Assembly (NCBI GenBank): GCA_023101725.1
Contig: JALJCO010013720.1
Location: 271,501 to 335,500, forward strand
Direction: 5' to 3'
DNA: 64,000 bases
Origin: Atherinomorus stipes
Lineage: Eukaryota; Chordata; Actinopteri; Atheriniformes; Atherinidae
Positions 15,101 to 26,854 of this stretch are shown one piece after another. Every line of letters starts with the position of its first letter. Position 1 is the stretch's first letter. Made by a program: the position numbers and the translations under genes. The notes under the pieces are model-generated. The model had not been told where the DNA came from. It did not search any database and saw only the letters and a list, made by a program, of their open reading frames with translations.

Positions 15101-15341
15101 ATGTGTCATACCATGTGATTCATGTAGCGATGACGTCTTTGCACGAGGCTAATTTAGAGAAAGTAGGTCAAGCTGCCCAAGCGCTTGGAGTTTGCTAAAA
15201 GCTATCTGTTAGCAACATGGGCACTTCAGACAGTGAGCTATGTTTATCAGACAAGACAGCAACTAGAAAATAAATAAACTTACAGGTAATAACAAGCTTG
15301 TGGTCGCCTCTCCGTGTTGCTGCATCAGTTTTCTTTTAAAT
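12131..15341. other. Intergenic, no gene seen
   Basis: No ORF with recognisable family features. There is an A run at about 13677-13693 and ordinary AT-rich sequence. A slightly more GC-rich part at about 13960-15130 lacks clear ends or coding content and may be degraded repeat. Confidence 0.6.
15044..15057. promoter_or_regulatory. X-box-like RFX site
   Basis: GTTACCATGGCAAC fits the RFX X-box pattern GTNRCC-NN-RGYAAC with no mismatch. It lies in intergenic DNA far from a supported start codon, so function is unproven. Confidence 0.3.
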
Positions 15342-16318
15342 TAGGCCTGGGACGATAACAAATTCTGCTGGACGATATATTGTCCCACATATTATTGACG
15401 ATAAACGATATTATTGCCAACTTTACAAAGACCAAAATAACCACTTATGTAATGTTAATATATCATAATAATGCAAGTACATCCTTTCAAATGCAACAAT
15501 AGAACTTTCATTTCACACTGGAATGTCAAGAACCAAAACTTTTAAATATCCTAAATAAACAAACAAAAGACAATAAAAATAAAATTGAAAAAGGACTCGG
15601 TCTCTGTTAGAAAAATTGCACCAAAAAAACAAACTAGACCCTTTTTCTCCAAAACAATAAATACAATGGCTTATCCAGTCTCAAACAAAACTGCACTTTA
15701 ATATTATTATCATCATTATTGTTATTATTACTAAGGATGACGATGTGCCGACTTTCGGGCCTACGGCTCTACAAATCGGGATGCAGGTTTTTTTTTCCCC
15801 TGCCAGCTGGGAAAACTCAACCAGGTGCTTGTGTTTGAAGTGGCCATGCAAGTTTCTTGTGTTGCCTCTCTTTTGGTGCTACCATTTTTAAACAGAGTCG
15901 GTGTACTAGCTTTTCTGTGTTGATGGTCCCACCTTGCTAGTTGAGCTTGAAGCCAAAATATTCCCACTCCGGAGCTGGAACATTTGGTTTTGTGTTTTTA
16001 TGCTCCTCGAAGCTCACCTGCATCGGGTCTGTTTGCATGTGTGCATGCGGCTCAGCCTGCTCCCACAAATACAAAGATCCCGAATGACTGCCAGGATGCT
16101 TCACTCCCTTCATTTAATTTTGCTAAGCCACAAACGCAACCAGGTGCTGAGACCGATGCACAGAGTGAACCCTCTTGTCACCCAGCGTGTTTAGAGGAGA
16201 GAGAGACGTGGAAAACAAATACACGCATGCACATGGCAATATATCGAGGCTGGAAAAAAAGACTTCACTTTCATTTATCGTGCGATTAATTGATTTATTG
16301 ATTATCGTCCCAGGCCTA
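15342..16318. mobile_element. hAT-type non-autonomous element, 977 bp, with 8-bp target duplication
   Basis: The ends are inverted repeats: taggcctgggacgataa on the left and its complement ttatcgtcccaggccta on the right, 17 bp perfect. The element is flanked by the identical 8-bp direct repeat TTTTAAAT (15334-15341 and 16319-16326), the duplication length of hAT transposons. There is no transposase-like reading frame, so it is a non-autonomous derivative. The intact ends and duplication suggest a fairly young insertion. Confidence 0.9.
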
Positions 16319-16380
16319 TTTTAAATCCATTTGTTTGTTAACCCAGACCTGACTGCTTAGCAGTCACTCTCCCACTTGCA

Positions 16381-16834
16381 GTTGAATCAGACAGGGAGGG
16401 GGGAGGAGTGAAGCGGACGGTGCATACAGATCTGGGCATGAAAAAGTTTCTCCTTTTCCTGTCACGAGGTGTGCACTAATAGTGCACCATTACTGCACTA
16501 TCACTGGCTGAACCATTTGTCCCGTAAATACGCCATCACGTACCGTGTCCAAACTTGGTGTGTGGAAACATCCTTGTTCTGGGCGTTCATTTATGCTCAG
16601 AAATCGTTTCCCCTGGGCACACAGGCGTTTCTCTGTGCGTTTGAATTAGCAGACAAGTCGCTGGTAAGTGGCTGGCAGTCGGCTGAAAGGGAAACTTTTT
16701 CATGCCCAGATCTGTAGACCGTTAGGAGAGGAGGGGGGGGGGGCTGTTTACTTGATAGTGTGTTTTAATTGGAGCAAATGAATTACGTAGAATGACAGAA
16801 CTACGTAGAATGATAGCTGCTGTCTGATTCAACC
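16381..16834. repeat. Foldback (palindromic) element with 26-bp perfect arms
   Basis: A 26-bp segment at 16425-16450, beginning TACAGATCTGGGCATG, recurs as a perfect inverted copy at 16691-16716. An outer pair, GTTGAATCAGACAG at 16381-16394 and its complement at 16821-16834, is also perfect. The two concentric pairs give a strong potential stem around a roughly 240-bp centre. No coding content is seen. It resembles a foldback MITE; no target duplication is clear. Confidence 0.7.
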
Positions 16835-17127
16835 GTTTTTGAACAAAAAGACAAAGCTGACAGACCATAAACAGGAACTTTAAAACTCAGTCTGGACATT
16901 CACATGGCCTCATCAGTGCACAACAGATCATATTATACCCCCAAAACCCCAGAAAAGTAAATTTGGTGTCATGGCACCTTTAAATATGCAATTGTATAAT
17001 GACGTGATATTATTGAGGATGAAGATATAAAATGAAAGGAAGACTTTCCATTACTCTACAAACTTGTCAATCATGTGACAGCCTCATATTACTAATTATG
17101 TGTGTTTTTAACATTCAGGACTGTTTA

Positions 17128-17624
17128 GGGCTGGAATATACTTGCTGCTGGTGACGCATCCGCATCATGGCGCCCACATGTTCCAAGCGTACCTACGGCA
17201 CGTAGGTCGCTCACGTTGTTGTGAGGGAACGTGCCGTGTGTGCATGGTGCGATATCGACTTGAACACGAGAGGTGTTTGTGCAACTTTGGTTAAGTGGCC
17301 ACACATGCCACCTCCGCTGGCGACGAGACCTCTTTTTCTTTCGCAGCAGCAAAAGTAAAATGATAATTTCTTCTTCCTTGAAAAAAGTTTTCCACGTTTT
17401 CTACTTTCCACATACACCTGGGTTGTTCACGTAAGCCACAGAAATACAATCTGACCGGCAGCTCCACCTTTTCTCATTCTCAGTGTCCAAGTGCTGTGTA
17501 CTGCTCCTAGTGGTGGCCTCCGATATTGAGTGTTTTAGCCGCGACGTGCTGCAGCAAGTATATTCACAGGTGACGCAGACCACTTGCGTGAACGTTTGCG
17601 TCCACAGCAACTATATCCCAGGCC
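17128..17624 (-). mobile_element. PIF/Harbinger-like MITE, copy 1 (497 bp)
   Basis: The ends are gggctggaatata and tatatcccaggcc, an imperfect terminal inverted repeat. A second copy of nearly the same length lies at 48232-49911 once its insertion is removed. On the minus strand both carry a short basic frame around RKKKRS..RRWHV.PL, similar to the N-terminal region of Harbinger-type nucleases. Copy 2 has a 3-bp TTA duplication as expected for that superfamily. Here the left flank is TTA and the right TAC. Superfamily assignment is inference. Confidence 0.6.
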
Positions 17625-18000
17625 TACGACTACAGATGCTGTAAATATTCAATGAGAATATGGATATGAGAAGTAGAGGAAAATTTTGATTAAATTAAAC
17701 CGTTGAATTAAATGTTCCAGATAAATACAGATTTTGTTTGACAAACTGGACACCTGTCTAATGAATAAACCATCAGACAGGTGGATTGGATGAAACTTTT
17801 ATGATGCCTGTGGGGAGGTTGAGCTTCTGCTGAAGCTTGGCGGTAAATGTCGGTAGAAAATGAGGGAAATAAAGAAGTCTGAGGATAACACAAATAAATG
17901 GAATGACTCAAATGAAAAATAATAAACAGATCAAAGAGTGCATGGAAAAACCTGATTAATATTGTTTTCTTTGTGTTTCCTGTCCAGCCCAATTACAGAA

Positions 18001-18369
18001 ATGAATGAAAATGAAATGAAAAATACTTTATTCGTACCAGAAAGGAAATTCAGTATTGTAAAAGCTCACTCTTTGTAAAAGCTTTTTTAAAAAAAAAAAC
18101 AAAACAAAAAAGTCAGTCAGTCTTGTTCTTCAGGGTGAAGCTGCCGGCAGGAATGAATTTCTGTATCTCTCCGTCCTACAGTGAACCGGACACAGCCTCC
18201 CACTGAACACACTCTGTTGATTCTTCACCGTGTTGTGGAGAGGATGGGAAGAGTCCTCCATCATCTTCATCAGCTTGTGCAGCATTCTTTTTTGAACAAT
18301 CAGCTCCAGCGGTTGCAGCACAGAACCAGCTTTCTTTCGATGGAAGTGGCTGTAAGGAAGTCTGGACAA
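18001..18369 (-). mobile_element. LINE 3' end (truncated reverse-transcriptase C-terminus and tail)
   Basis: On the minus strand a broken frame encodes a C-terminal segment typical of fish LINE polymerases (motifs SSHPLHNTV and TERYRNSFLPAA). It is followed by a tail in which a 'gaatttcctttctgg' string precedes 'aataaagta' and short TTTTCATT-like repeats. This is a 5'-truncated, long-dead insertion. The clade is not assigned. Confidence 0.6.
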
Positions 18370-18375
18370 GCAGTG

Positions 18376-18867
18376 TTATCTTTACAAGAGTCTGTTCAAA
18401 GTAATTATGCTAATGTTTCTAAGTGGATGTAATGACTTATTTATGCAAATATATAATTATTTTATGAAAATATGTTTAAAATACTTTCTCAATTAATGAT
18501 TTAATTCACCTCCTGTATATTATTGCCCAACGAAATGGTGAAGCCTCTTGCGTCCACGAAACACCTCTCTGTAGATGACTGAACAGTAGCTTCTTTTTGC
18601 AGCCATTCTAAGAGACAGGCCGGATTTATCAAGATCCAAATTTGCGTGTAGTAATTTGCCCATGCAATCTGGAATTTGCGCCAGAGGCTGAACCATGGTC
18701 TGCGGGTGATTTACAGAGTGATCGCACAAATGACAGCAAGTGCAAATGTGTTGGAAACACCCCTATATGAATCAGGGTTTTGCGTCTGGCAAATTGCGAG
18801 AGACGACAGCACAAAAGGAAATACAACACACAAAGAGAGATATTAGTGGAGGAAGGAGATGAAAATA
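18376..18867. other. Intergenic, likely degraded repeat
   Basis: Short frames on both strands lack family features. The stretch at 18540-18810 has the look of old repeat DNA, but I cannot define ends. Confidence 0.35.
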
Positions 18868-19762
18868 CACTGCCCGGCAAAAAAAAAGGCGCCAACAAAA
18901 AAAAGGTCAAACATTTAACATTTCGTTGGACCGCCTTTAGCTTTGATTGCGGCAGCATTCGCTGTGTTTCCAGAAGTTTCTGCAATGTCACCAGATTTAT
19001 TTGCATCCTGTTGCATCAATTTTTCACCAAGATCTTGATGATGATTGTAGAGTCTGACCACAGCACATCCCAAAGATTCTCAATGGGGATCAGGTCTGGA
19101 CTCTGTGGTGGCCAATCCATGTGTGAAAATGATGTCTGATGATCCCTGAACCATCTTTCACAATCTGACCCCGATAAATTCTGGCACGGTCATCTTGGAA
19201 TATGGCCGTGCCATCAGGAAAGAAACATCCATTGATGGAATAACCCGGTCATTCATTATATTCAGGTATCAGCTGACCTTATTATCTGAGCTCATACTGT
19301 TGCTGAACCTGGACCTGAGCAACTGCAGCAACCCCAGATCATCACACTGCCCCCACAGGCTCATACAGTAGCACTAGGCATGATGCTGCATCACTTTATC
19401 TGCCTTTCCAGCCACATTTCTTCCTGGAAGACGATGGTCCACTATCTTTCCAGTTTTTCATAATGCGTTGGACTGTTCTGAACCCAGTTTTAGTAGTTTC
19501 TGCATCTCCTTAGATGTTTTCACCTCTTGATGCCAATGATTTGACGCTTCTCAGACAGACTAACATCTTTTCCAAGACCACGGATGTGTCTTTCCACATG
19601 GTTGTTTAGGAAATGAGAAGCAAGTCATTGCACCAGTTGGGGTTAAATAACTTGTTGCCAGCTGAAAGATAATCGCCCATGCAGTAATTATCCAATAGGA
19701 GGCTCGTACCTATTTGCTTAGTTAAATCCAGGTGGCGACTTTTTTTTTTTGGCCAGGCAGTG
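18868..19762 (-). mobile_element. Internally deleted Tc1/mariner element (about 895 bp)
   Basis: Terminal inverted repeats start cactgcccggcaaaaaaa on the left and end tttggccaggcagtg on the right, with TA on both sides (18866-18867, 19763-19764). The minus strand carries remnants of a Tc1-type transposase gene, broken by stops and frameshifts. A large internal deletion joins the DDE half to the helix-turn-helix half near 19400-19415. It cannot make a working transposase. Confidence 0.85.
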
Positions 19763-20080
19763 TAGTTCTGTGCAGTAAGAAGTCAATCAGACTTATATTC
19801 ACATAAATATTGTTGAAAAGCCAGACCTTGCTAGCCCTTAGCATTTAACCTCTCTATGACACTACCTCACAAGATGAGACAGTTGCGGTCGACTTATTGA
19901 TTTACATGTAAAAATCAAATCAGGAAAACATAAAAGATTGCTCCAGAATAGCTAGATTGGAACAGGTTTGTGTGGTGGATCATCAGCCAGTTCAGAAGAG
20001 TGTGATGATGCAGACAAAGATGGGGACAACAGGAAAGAATCGGACTTAGAACTGTAAGTCAGCTCCAAGACCTTCTCATA

Positions 20081-20257
20081 GGCCCCTTTTCCACTCAGCC
20101 GATTTGAGAGCCGGTTCGGAGCTGGAGCCTGAGGGAAAAAAAACGGTTCTTTGGCTTTCTACTACCAAAGCACCGGCTCCTGGCTCCCAAAACTGGCTTG
20201 AGACTCGGCACCACTTTGTTGATGGGCCAGAGTGAAGAACCAATGAGGTTTATGCAC
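20081..20257. mobile_element. Fragment of a hAT-like MITE, left end only
   Basis: Begins aggccccttttccac and contains GCCGGTTCGGAGC and GCACCGGCTCC strings seen in a common fish DNA element. No matching right end was found up to 24 kb. It is cut by the next element. Confidence 0.35.
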
Positions 20258-20263
20258 AGTCAC

Positions 20264-23200
20264 TAGGGATGTAAAGATATCCACATTTCACGGTACGGTA
20301 TAATCTCGATATGAACCTCACGATACGATATTTATCTCGATATTGTGGGGATGACGAGTCATTGTTACAATATTTATTGTCAAATTCAAGGTTGTAGCAT
20401 TTTGACCTGCCTGAAAAACTTTTGCTAAAGGTGAAATTCAAGTAAAAATCCAACATATATTTATTGTGAAGACATCTCAGGTACTATATATTAAATAAAC
20501 ACAACCAGGCATTAAACAGCCTATTTACTAAGTAAAAAAAAGACCCAGGAACAAAGAAACTGTCTCGTCTTTAGTAGTCAATAATTTTAAAATAAATAAG
20601 TCCGCCTGTCTGTCAGTGGTCCTTCAGATGTCTGAACTTCTACAGGCTCCTTGCAGACATGATTGGAGCACCGTGATGTCGACAATCAGCTGATTAGATA
20701 CTCTTCTGCATCCGCTGCTGCAAGTTAAACGGAGAGTTTTAATGAACAGCTGATCGAGGTGGTGAAAAAATATGAAAATGTGAACAATTGTTCGCGAGGC
20801 GTTTGATACACAGACATCACCGCATGCACAGCCCTCCCGGACCAAGTTGGTCATTAAATATAAACTCACCAGTCAACACGGCGATCTCCGCCACGTCACG
20901 ACTGAAACTTCTCACGGAGGGATAACCAGACCAAAATAAACTTTCTTGTTGTCCCTGCGGCCTCCAAAACAGGTAAGAATCCAGAACTAAGTTCTCGTTT
21001 CTCGTGGAGTATAACAACTGTTCCATCCTCGTCGTATATCCATGCTGTATTTGTTTTTCCTGTGCGTGGGGGCTACGTGTGCTCCCATAGGGCTTGGGAA
21101 CGTGACGTCACAGCGTAAGCCCCGCGGGGGTCGACATGAGGATTCTCCATTTTTGAAGGCCATTGCTCGAAGTCGGGCTACGTGCGCAACGTGGGTAGAA
21201 CTTGCTGGCTACATGCTGGTATTCCGACACACTGTCATTTCAACATACCACCATCCCGAACTCCCGCTATTCTGGCACACAAACGTCCCACCATTCCGAC
21301 AAGGCTTTAAGAAACGTCTCTGACTCGGCGCTGTCCGGTGCTGAACTGCAAACGATGAAGAGAGCCTCATTAGGAGTTTAGCTTCTGCAAATGAATAAAT
21401 ATTTGCTGCCATAACACAATTTGGTAAATTGCCAAGGAATGAAATACAGTTTTCCCTCCAAAAATGAAACCGCAGTGCGTTTGCATATAAACAGACGAGA
21501 GGATACCAGATGGATGCAATGATGGCAAATAGTTAGATTACTTATCAAAAATAAATATTAAAAAGCATATTTTTTAAAAAGCTAAAAGATTTAGATATAA
21601 TAACAGTACTGTGGGTAATCTTCTCCTATTGCTTTTTAAATTATGCTGAGAGCGAGCGCGCCAGTGATTTCTTTAAATGTGTTCTGATTAATTTCCTAAA
21701 TAAAGTTTTAGCTTCTGAAATCAGATTTTAAACAGTTCTGATGGAGCTCAGTGTTTATCTGTGTTTATCTGGATGATGCGGCTTCATTCCGAACCATTTC
21801 ACTGAACCTGGACAAACCGTGGCGTCTGGAGATAAATATATATATATATATGTATTCAGTGTAATGGCGGTTTTATACGGCATCCATAAATGCGCACAAT
21901 GATGCCCCCCCCCCTGCTGTACAGCATGGAGACTGGACATTATTCATACGTTTTTCGCTGGAATTAGTCAGTGACTCCAAGTGTCACCTGCAGCGCCGTC
22001 ATTGATATCTGTAACTGCAGTTATTAATGCTGCATTATGATGCCAGCGCGCGAAGACGCACGGCTCTGTGGAGACTCTGCTCCAGCTGACTGACGCCGTT
22101 TTTGCTGCTGACAGTCATTGATCCCTAAGATTCAGGTATGAATCTAACATGTTTCAGACCAGCTGGAGTTACATTAATACGTGGAGGATATTCTATTTCA
22201 CCATTTCAGGAGATTTTGATAACAGATTATTAAGTTGCTTTGCGAGGTTGTGGAGTCCGTCTGCTGTAAAAGCACGTAACAATCTAAATGCAAGGGGAGA
22301 GAGGAGGCTTTTAAAGAAATTGTTGGAATGGTCGGATGTCATTCCGATCATAGGATGAAAAAATGCCAGAATGATGAGACGTTCAGAAGAAATCTTTAGG
22401 TGTTGCCATTTTGACCCATGGGGACCCATGTCAGCATGGCATTGCCTCCCGAACTGTTGCTGTGTTGTGGGTTGCAAAGTTCCTGCACATGATCAATCTG
22501 GAAAAAAAAAAGAAAACCGGCCATCTTTTTTTTTTTTTTTGGTTCCAACATGAAAACAAAATCAAGGGAGTCTTGTGTCAGAAGTAACCCGGAGGCGGCG
22601 GATGGCATGGATAGCAGCTGCAAGACACACAGACATACATTTTACTAACATCCCATCCTACCTTGTGTGCACTAGGCGTTTTCATTCTGGTAAGTGCAAA
22701 TATGTGTCATAATTGGATGATTACCTTCCTACTTTCTCCCATTTATCATAGAAATTGCCTGTAAAGCTCCTTTTATCTTGTAACATAGCCTCTGTTTATA
22801 GTCCGGTTAGCATGCTAACAGTCTACAAGGGAGGCTCATTCAAACACACGAATGAATGAGACCCTGGAAAAGCATTAGCCGAGCCACTCAGATGCTTACC
22901 AATGAAGATGTTGTCTGAGCTCATCGGTTTGCAGGCATCCACATCTTGGACTCAGCTGTTCGTAAACTTGTAATTGCGAAACTGAGACGAAGTGTAGGCA
23001 CTCATGCCACAGACCAAGTATGTGTAAATGTCAAGGAGGAAGCAGAAGATCGGGGTCACGGGTCCACTCTGTAGCCAGCATTTCATATGGATCCTTATCT
23101 CCGATTAACGCAGTCTTCTCCATAGCGTCTCCTTGCCTCGGGAAGAAGTTTATCTTGGTACCGGTCTTTTCTTTCTATTTAAACTTTTAGCATCCTGCTG

Positions 23201-23504
23201 TTTTCTTGTTCTAAGTCGGTCCCTCCCGCTGTCCTCAAAAAATGGCAGCGACGTATTGTTTACCTCCCACAATGCATTGCGCTGTAACGTCGGTTCCCAA
23301 GCTCTATTGGCTCAAAAGAGCACACTGGCAGCAAAGGATCATGGTCTATGTAATTTAGTATGTTATGCCATGCATAGAGCGGATTGAAAACTATTGTTTT
23401 TGTCTCAAAACAATAGCTGTTTAATACCGTGACAAAACCACGACGATTTCGCGGCAGTTTACCTTTGGCGATATCGTGATATCGACAATATCGTTACACC
23501 CCTA
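20264..23504. mobile_element. 3.2-kb hAT-like element without intact transposase
   Basis: The left end reads tagggatgtaaagatat and the right end, inverted, taggggtgtaacgatat: 15 of 17 bases match. Subterminal parts on both sides are full of CGATAT-type strings. The 7-bp direct repeat AGTCACT flanks the termini (20258-20264 and 23504-23510), one base short of the usual 8 for hAT. Internal frames are short and show no transposase motif. Two clusters of CATTCCGAC-like strings at 21220-21305 and 22325-22350 hint at a further nested insertion. Confidence 0.65.
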
Positions 23505-23510
23505 GTCACT

Positions 23511-24679
23511 CCCGTTTAAGACAAGTCAGCCCCACTACGTCTGGTTCAGCACTGCCACAACGACTGTTTGCGGTCTGTGGTCACAACAACGGGTAAAATG
23601 ACATTTTTTACGCGCTGTCTTAAGACTGTCGCATCAACGTGGACGATGTCCACAGGATTTTTTCATAAGCACACTGCAACGTTCACAAGCAAGCCTGTTA
23701 AAGCGGGCTGAATCCACTGGTTCAGCTCCAGCATGCAAGAGACCCCACAGATTGGACTGAGAACTGTAAGGAGCAACCCAGACCAGCACCAAGCGGACAC
23801 ACAACTGTTAAAGAGCTGCTTAGACTGGCAATGAGCAGACCAGGACCAAGACACGCATGACACAAGGCAGAGGCAGGAGTAAGTGTGGAGAGGCAGCATG
23901 GCTATTAGCTTGTGGCTAGCGGCTAACCACTAACTCGCAGTGAATAACTACCCTTGAAAAACAGGAAGAAAACAACTTACATGGTTCCAGTCGAGTTTTA
24001 AATAGTTCCCATTTATAAAGATGAGGATGGAGGGAAGGATGCATCTTTGGAAGCAGCCGGACGAGATCTGTGATGACTGCAGAAGTCCTGTAAAATCCCA
24101 AGGTGATGCTGTCTCTGTTCACAGCTGGATATCACAGCTTTGTGAAGCAAACACTGATGAACAAAGAATAAGGAGGCTCCTACAGCTAGACACGAGCACC
24201 TATTTTATCCTCTTCTAATGTATTTATGATCCATAGGAAACATAAATAAACTAACACTGTCCTTATGAGCTTTTAAACAATGCAGAAGCTGAGCCTTACT
24301 GTCCGTCTGTAAAACTGGAAAAGGAACTTAAAGGCTGCAATAAACCCATTAAAATCCATATTGACAGTGGTGAAGAGCTCCTACTCGCAACATCACGTCC
24401 GGTTTCTGCGAACAGTGCCACAGTCTGGTCAGATGTGCAGAAATACAGCAATGTTTTTTAACAACTCATTAATACAGCCGGACCTGTTTCTGTTACATAG
24501 ATAATCATGGGGAACATTTTGGTTTATAAAACATCCATGGGTCCATGGGTACGCTGGAAAAATTAGGATGGGCCTTTTAATTTTTCAAGCTGATACGAGA
24601 TATATATGTAGGGCCACAGTAAATTAGCCCAGAATAAAACATATCTATACTTTTGAGAGTCTATACAGTAGAGACCTAA
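23511..24679. other. Intergenic, no gene seen
   Basis: Short frames only. I see no terminal repeats, RNA gene or coding signature. Confidence 0.5.
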
Positions 24680-25252
24680 GGGCTGGTCACAATTGGCACG
24701 GTTGGAGTATATCCCGGGCATAAACGGCGGGGGGGTAATGTGCTTCCCGTTTGAACTTCAATGTGACAGAGGGGCGTGGCACGGTGCCCAGGCCCACCTC
24801 CAGAGGTGGTCTGCAACAGTTGCTGGCACGGAACGATTGCACTATTCACCCACTTGACGAAGATGTAATGATGCCACCTACGTAGAAGCCCTGTCCCCGC
24901 TCGAAAACGCAAAGAAGGGGAGAAACACCATGTCTTCAAAAGCATGATAAGCAGCTCTTGTTGCAGTCTTTAGCTCAGCAGCTTACACAAGCTCGCCATC
25001 AGGCAGTTGTTGGAAAACTGTGAAGGTACAAAGCTTTGTCAGCATGTTTGGGTGGATGTCAAACAACAAAAATGACTATTAGTGCCACCCGCTGGACTGG
25101 AGTGAAGTAGGCGCCGTCACCTGCGCAAATGCAGTCATATGACGTGGAGGCACACTGGCACTTTTCCAACTGTGACCAGAGGCCATTTGAACTAGACCTT
25201 TGACACTCAGTGAATTGAAACGGGATTAAACCAATCGTGCCAAGTGTGACCC
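24680..25252. mobile_element. TIR element (MITE), about 573 bp
   Basis: The left end gggctggtcacaattggcac is mirrored on the right by gtgccaagtgtgaccct, and similarity continues inward (GGTTGG versus CCAATC). Internal frames are non-coding in appearance. The target duplication could not be resolved, so the superfamily is left open. Confidence 0.6.
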
Positions 25253-25423
25253 TACCCCTATACTCCACATTTGGATCTCTGTTAAATTTCATTGTTAAGA
25301 CCCCAAACGAGAAAAAGGGTGAGAACGAGAGATTGCGTTTGTGGCAGTTGACAGTCCTGTCGCTATGCCTCAGAGTGATCATGAGTTCTGGCTACTTGGC
25401 CACAGAAATATTTCTTTGGTTGA

Positions 25424-25480
25424 CTGGTTAGCACATGCCTCTCCCCTGGGAGTCTAAAGATCAAATCCCGCCCGGGGTCT
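25424..25480 (+). repeat. tRNA-like fragment, probably SINE-derived
   Basis: TAGCACATGCC resembles an A box and GATCAAATCC a B box about 35 bases downstream, the spacing of a tRNA-type internal promoter. No fold is visible by eye that would make it a working tRNA gene. Confidence 0.3.
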
Positions 25481-26162
25481 CTGTTGCATACTTTGCCACA
25501 TGTTTATGTAGGCTACTTAATGGAGCTTTATGCTGCTTCACAAGTGACATATCTTTCTTTGTTTACTTTGGTGTTAGCACAAAACTTCAAACTTCTTTGG
25601 AGGACAGAGAGCTGCTTGGCTCCAGTTTTGCACATTCGTCAGTTCAGTGCTCACAAGCCTCCCGATACAGCACAGCTATGATGTCAAATAAATCAAGCAG
25701 GTTTACGTTCAGAACTTTAAAGCGCGCCAGAATGCACAAAAAAAACCCAAAAAACACTGTCTGACTGGCAGTTTTTACACAAGGAAGATTCTTCTGGGCT
25801 TTGAGTTAAACACATAGATTACGTCCTCATAATCCGAACTGTCAATGCTTCCTTTTTCAAATTTGCTAAGTTTTATAAGATTTACAGTCAGCACGAATGA
25901 TCTCAGTGATGGTCTGCAGGTGGGAGCTGGTTCATTAGTGCAACAGCTAGCATGACTCCTGGAATGGCGATGAAGACGTTTTTTTTCCCCCTTCACTTTC
26001 TGTCCCAGTAAATGCCTCTTGATGATCAAATTCTTTGAGCATAGCTTAGTCCAAATTGTCTTCAGTCTGTAGACATTTTTTTTTTTTAGTGATTAAAAAA
26101 ACTGTTCAGCCATGTTTCAACAATTGTAACCGTTCCAGGAGCATAATAACCTGCCTTCTGAT

Positions 26163-26230
26163 TAGGGCTGGGCGACGTAGACTCAAATCAATATTGCAGT
26201 ACAATCTGAAGTGGGAATACTGGTGGGTTT
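26163..26230. mobile_element. Solo end of a hAT-type element
   Basis: tagggctgggcgacgtag closely matches the ends of the hAT MITE at 30834-31263. No right end was found nearby, so this is probably a truncated copy. Confidence 0.4.
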
Positions 26231-26720
26231 GATCCATACATTGGATTTGATCAGGATAGCAGCTATTGGACTGGGAAACTCTGCTTCAGCTGCCAATTCA
26301 AAAATGCTAAGAGAGAGGGCTGTGTGAGTCAGGTCTCTGTTTGGCAACTAATGTTGCTTACTAGTGTTTATCTGGTATATATTTGTTTAGCCTTAAGTGC
26401 TACACAGCTACCCTAGTAACTATTGATTAATATTCTACTTCGGTCTTGTAGCTAACAACTGTGTGCTAGTTGACATGTGCATCTTACCTTGGAACATACA
26501 TCTTGGAACATACATAGTATGTTCAGGTGCAAGTTCAGCTGGATTCAGCTGCAAGTGAGTACACCATTTAATCCATATTCCACTTGTATTTTTTGGTTTT
26601 GAGAAGTCGAAAAATACATCACCCAAACATTCTGTATATCCATCATCAGCCTTGAAAATCCCGTACATGCTCTGCTTTGTCATTTAGCTCAGGAAGTGAA
26701 AGCTTGTCAGAGGTTCCTCT

Positions 26721-26776
26721 TTTAGTTGCTGTATAACAGCAACTAAATCATATGTCATTGCTCATAACATATGATT
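26721..26776. repeat. Two consecutive hairpins
   Basis: TTTAGTTGCTGT and ACAGCAACTAAA form 12-bp perfect arms around a 3-base loop (26721-26747). The next inverted pair, AATCATATG and CATATGATT, follows at 26746-26754 and 26768-26776. No T-run or gene end is associated. Confidence 0.6.
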
Positions 26777-26828
26777 GGTCAGTGGTGGCAAGACTTAGTA
26801 AACAGTCAATTACACGAAAGAAAAAGTG

Positions 26829-26854
26829 TTTTTTTTGGGGGGGGGGGGGGGGGG
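26829..26854 (+). repeat. T8-G18 homopolymer junction
   Basis: Eight T residues are followed by eighteen G residues (26837-26854). A G run this long is rare in fish DNA and can form quadruplex structures; its length may also be a sequencing or assembly artefact. Confidence 0.9.

Noticed and set aside
25424..25480. Functional tRNA gene
   Set aside because: A and B box-like strings exist, but the arms of a cloverleaf do not pair convincingly; better explained as a SINE remnant.
26721..26747. microRNA precursor
   Set aside because: A 12-bp stem with a 3-base loop is far too short.
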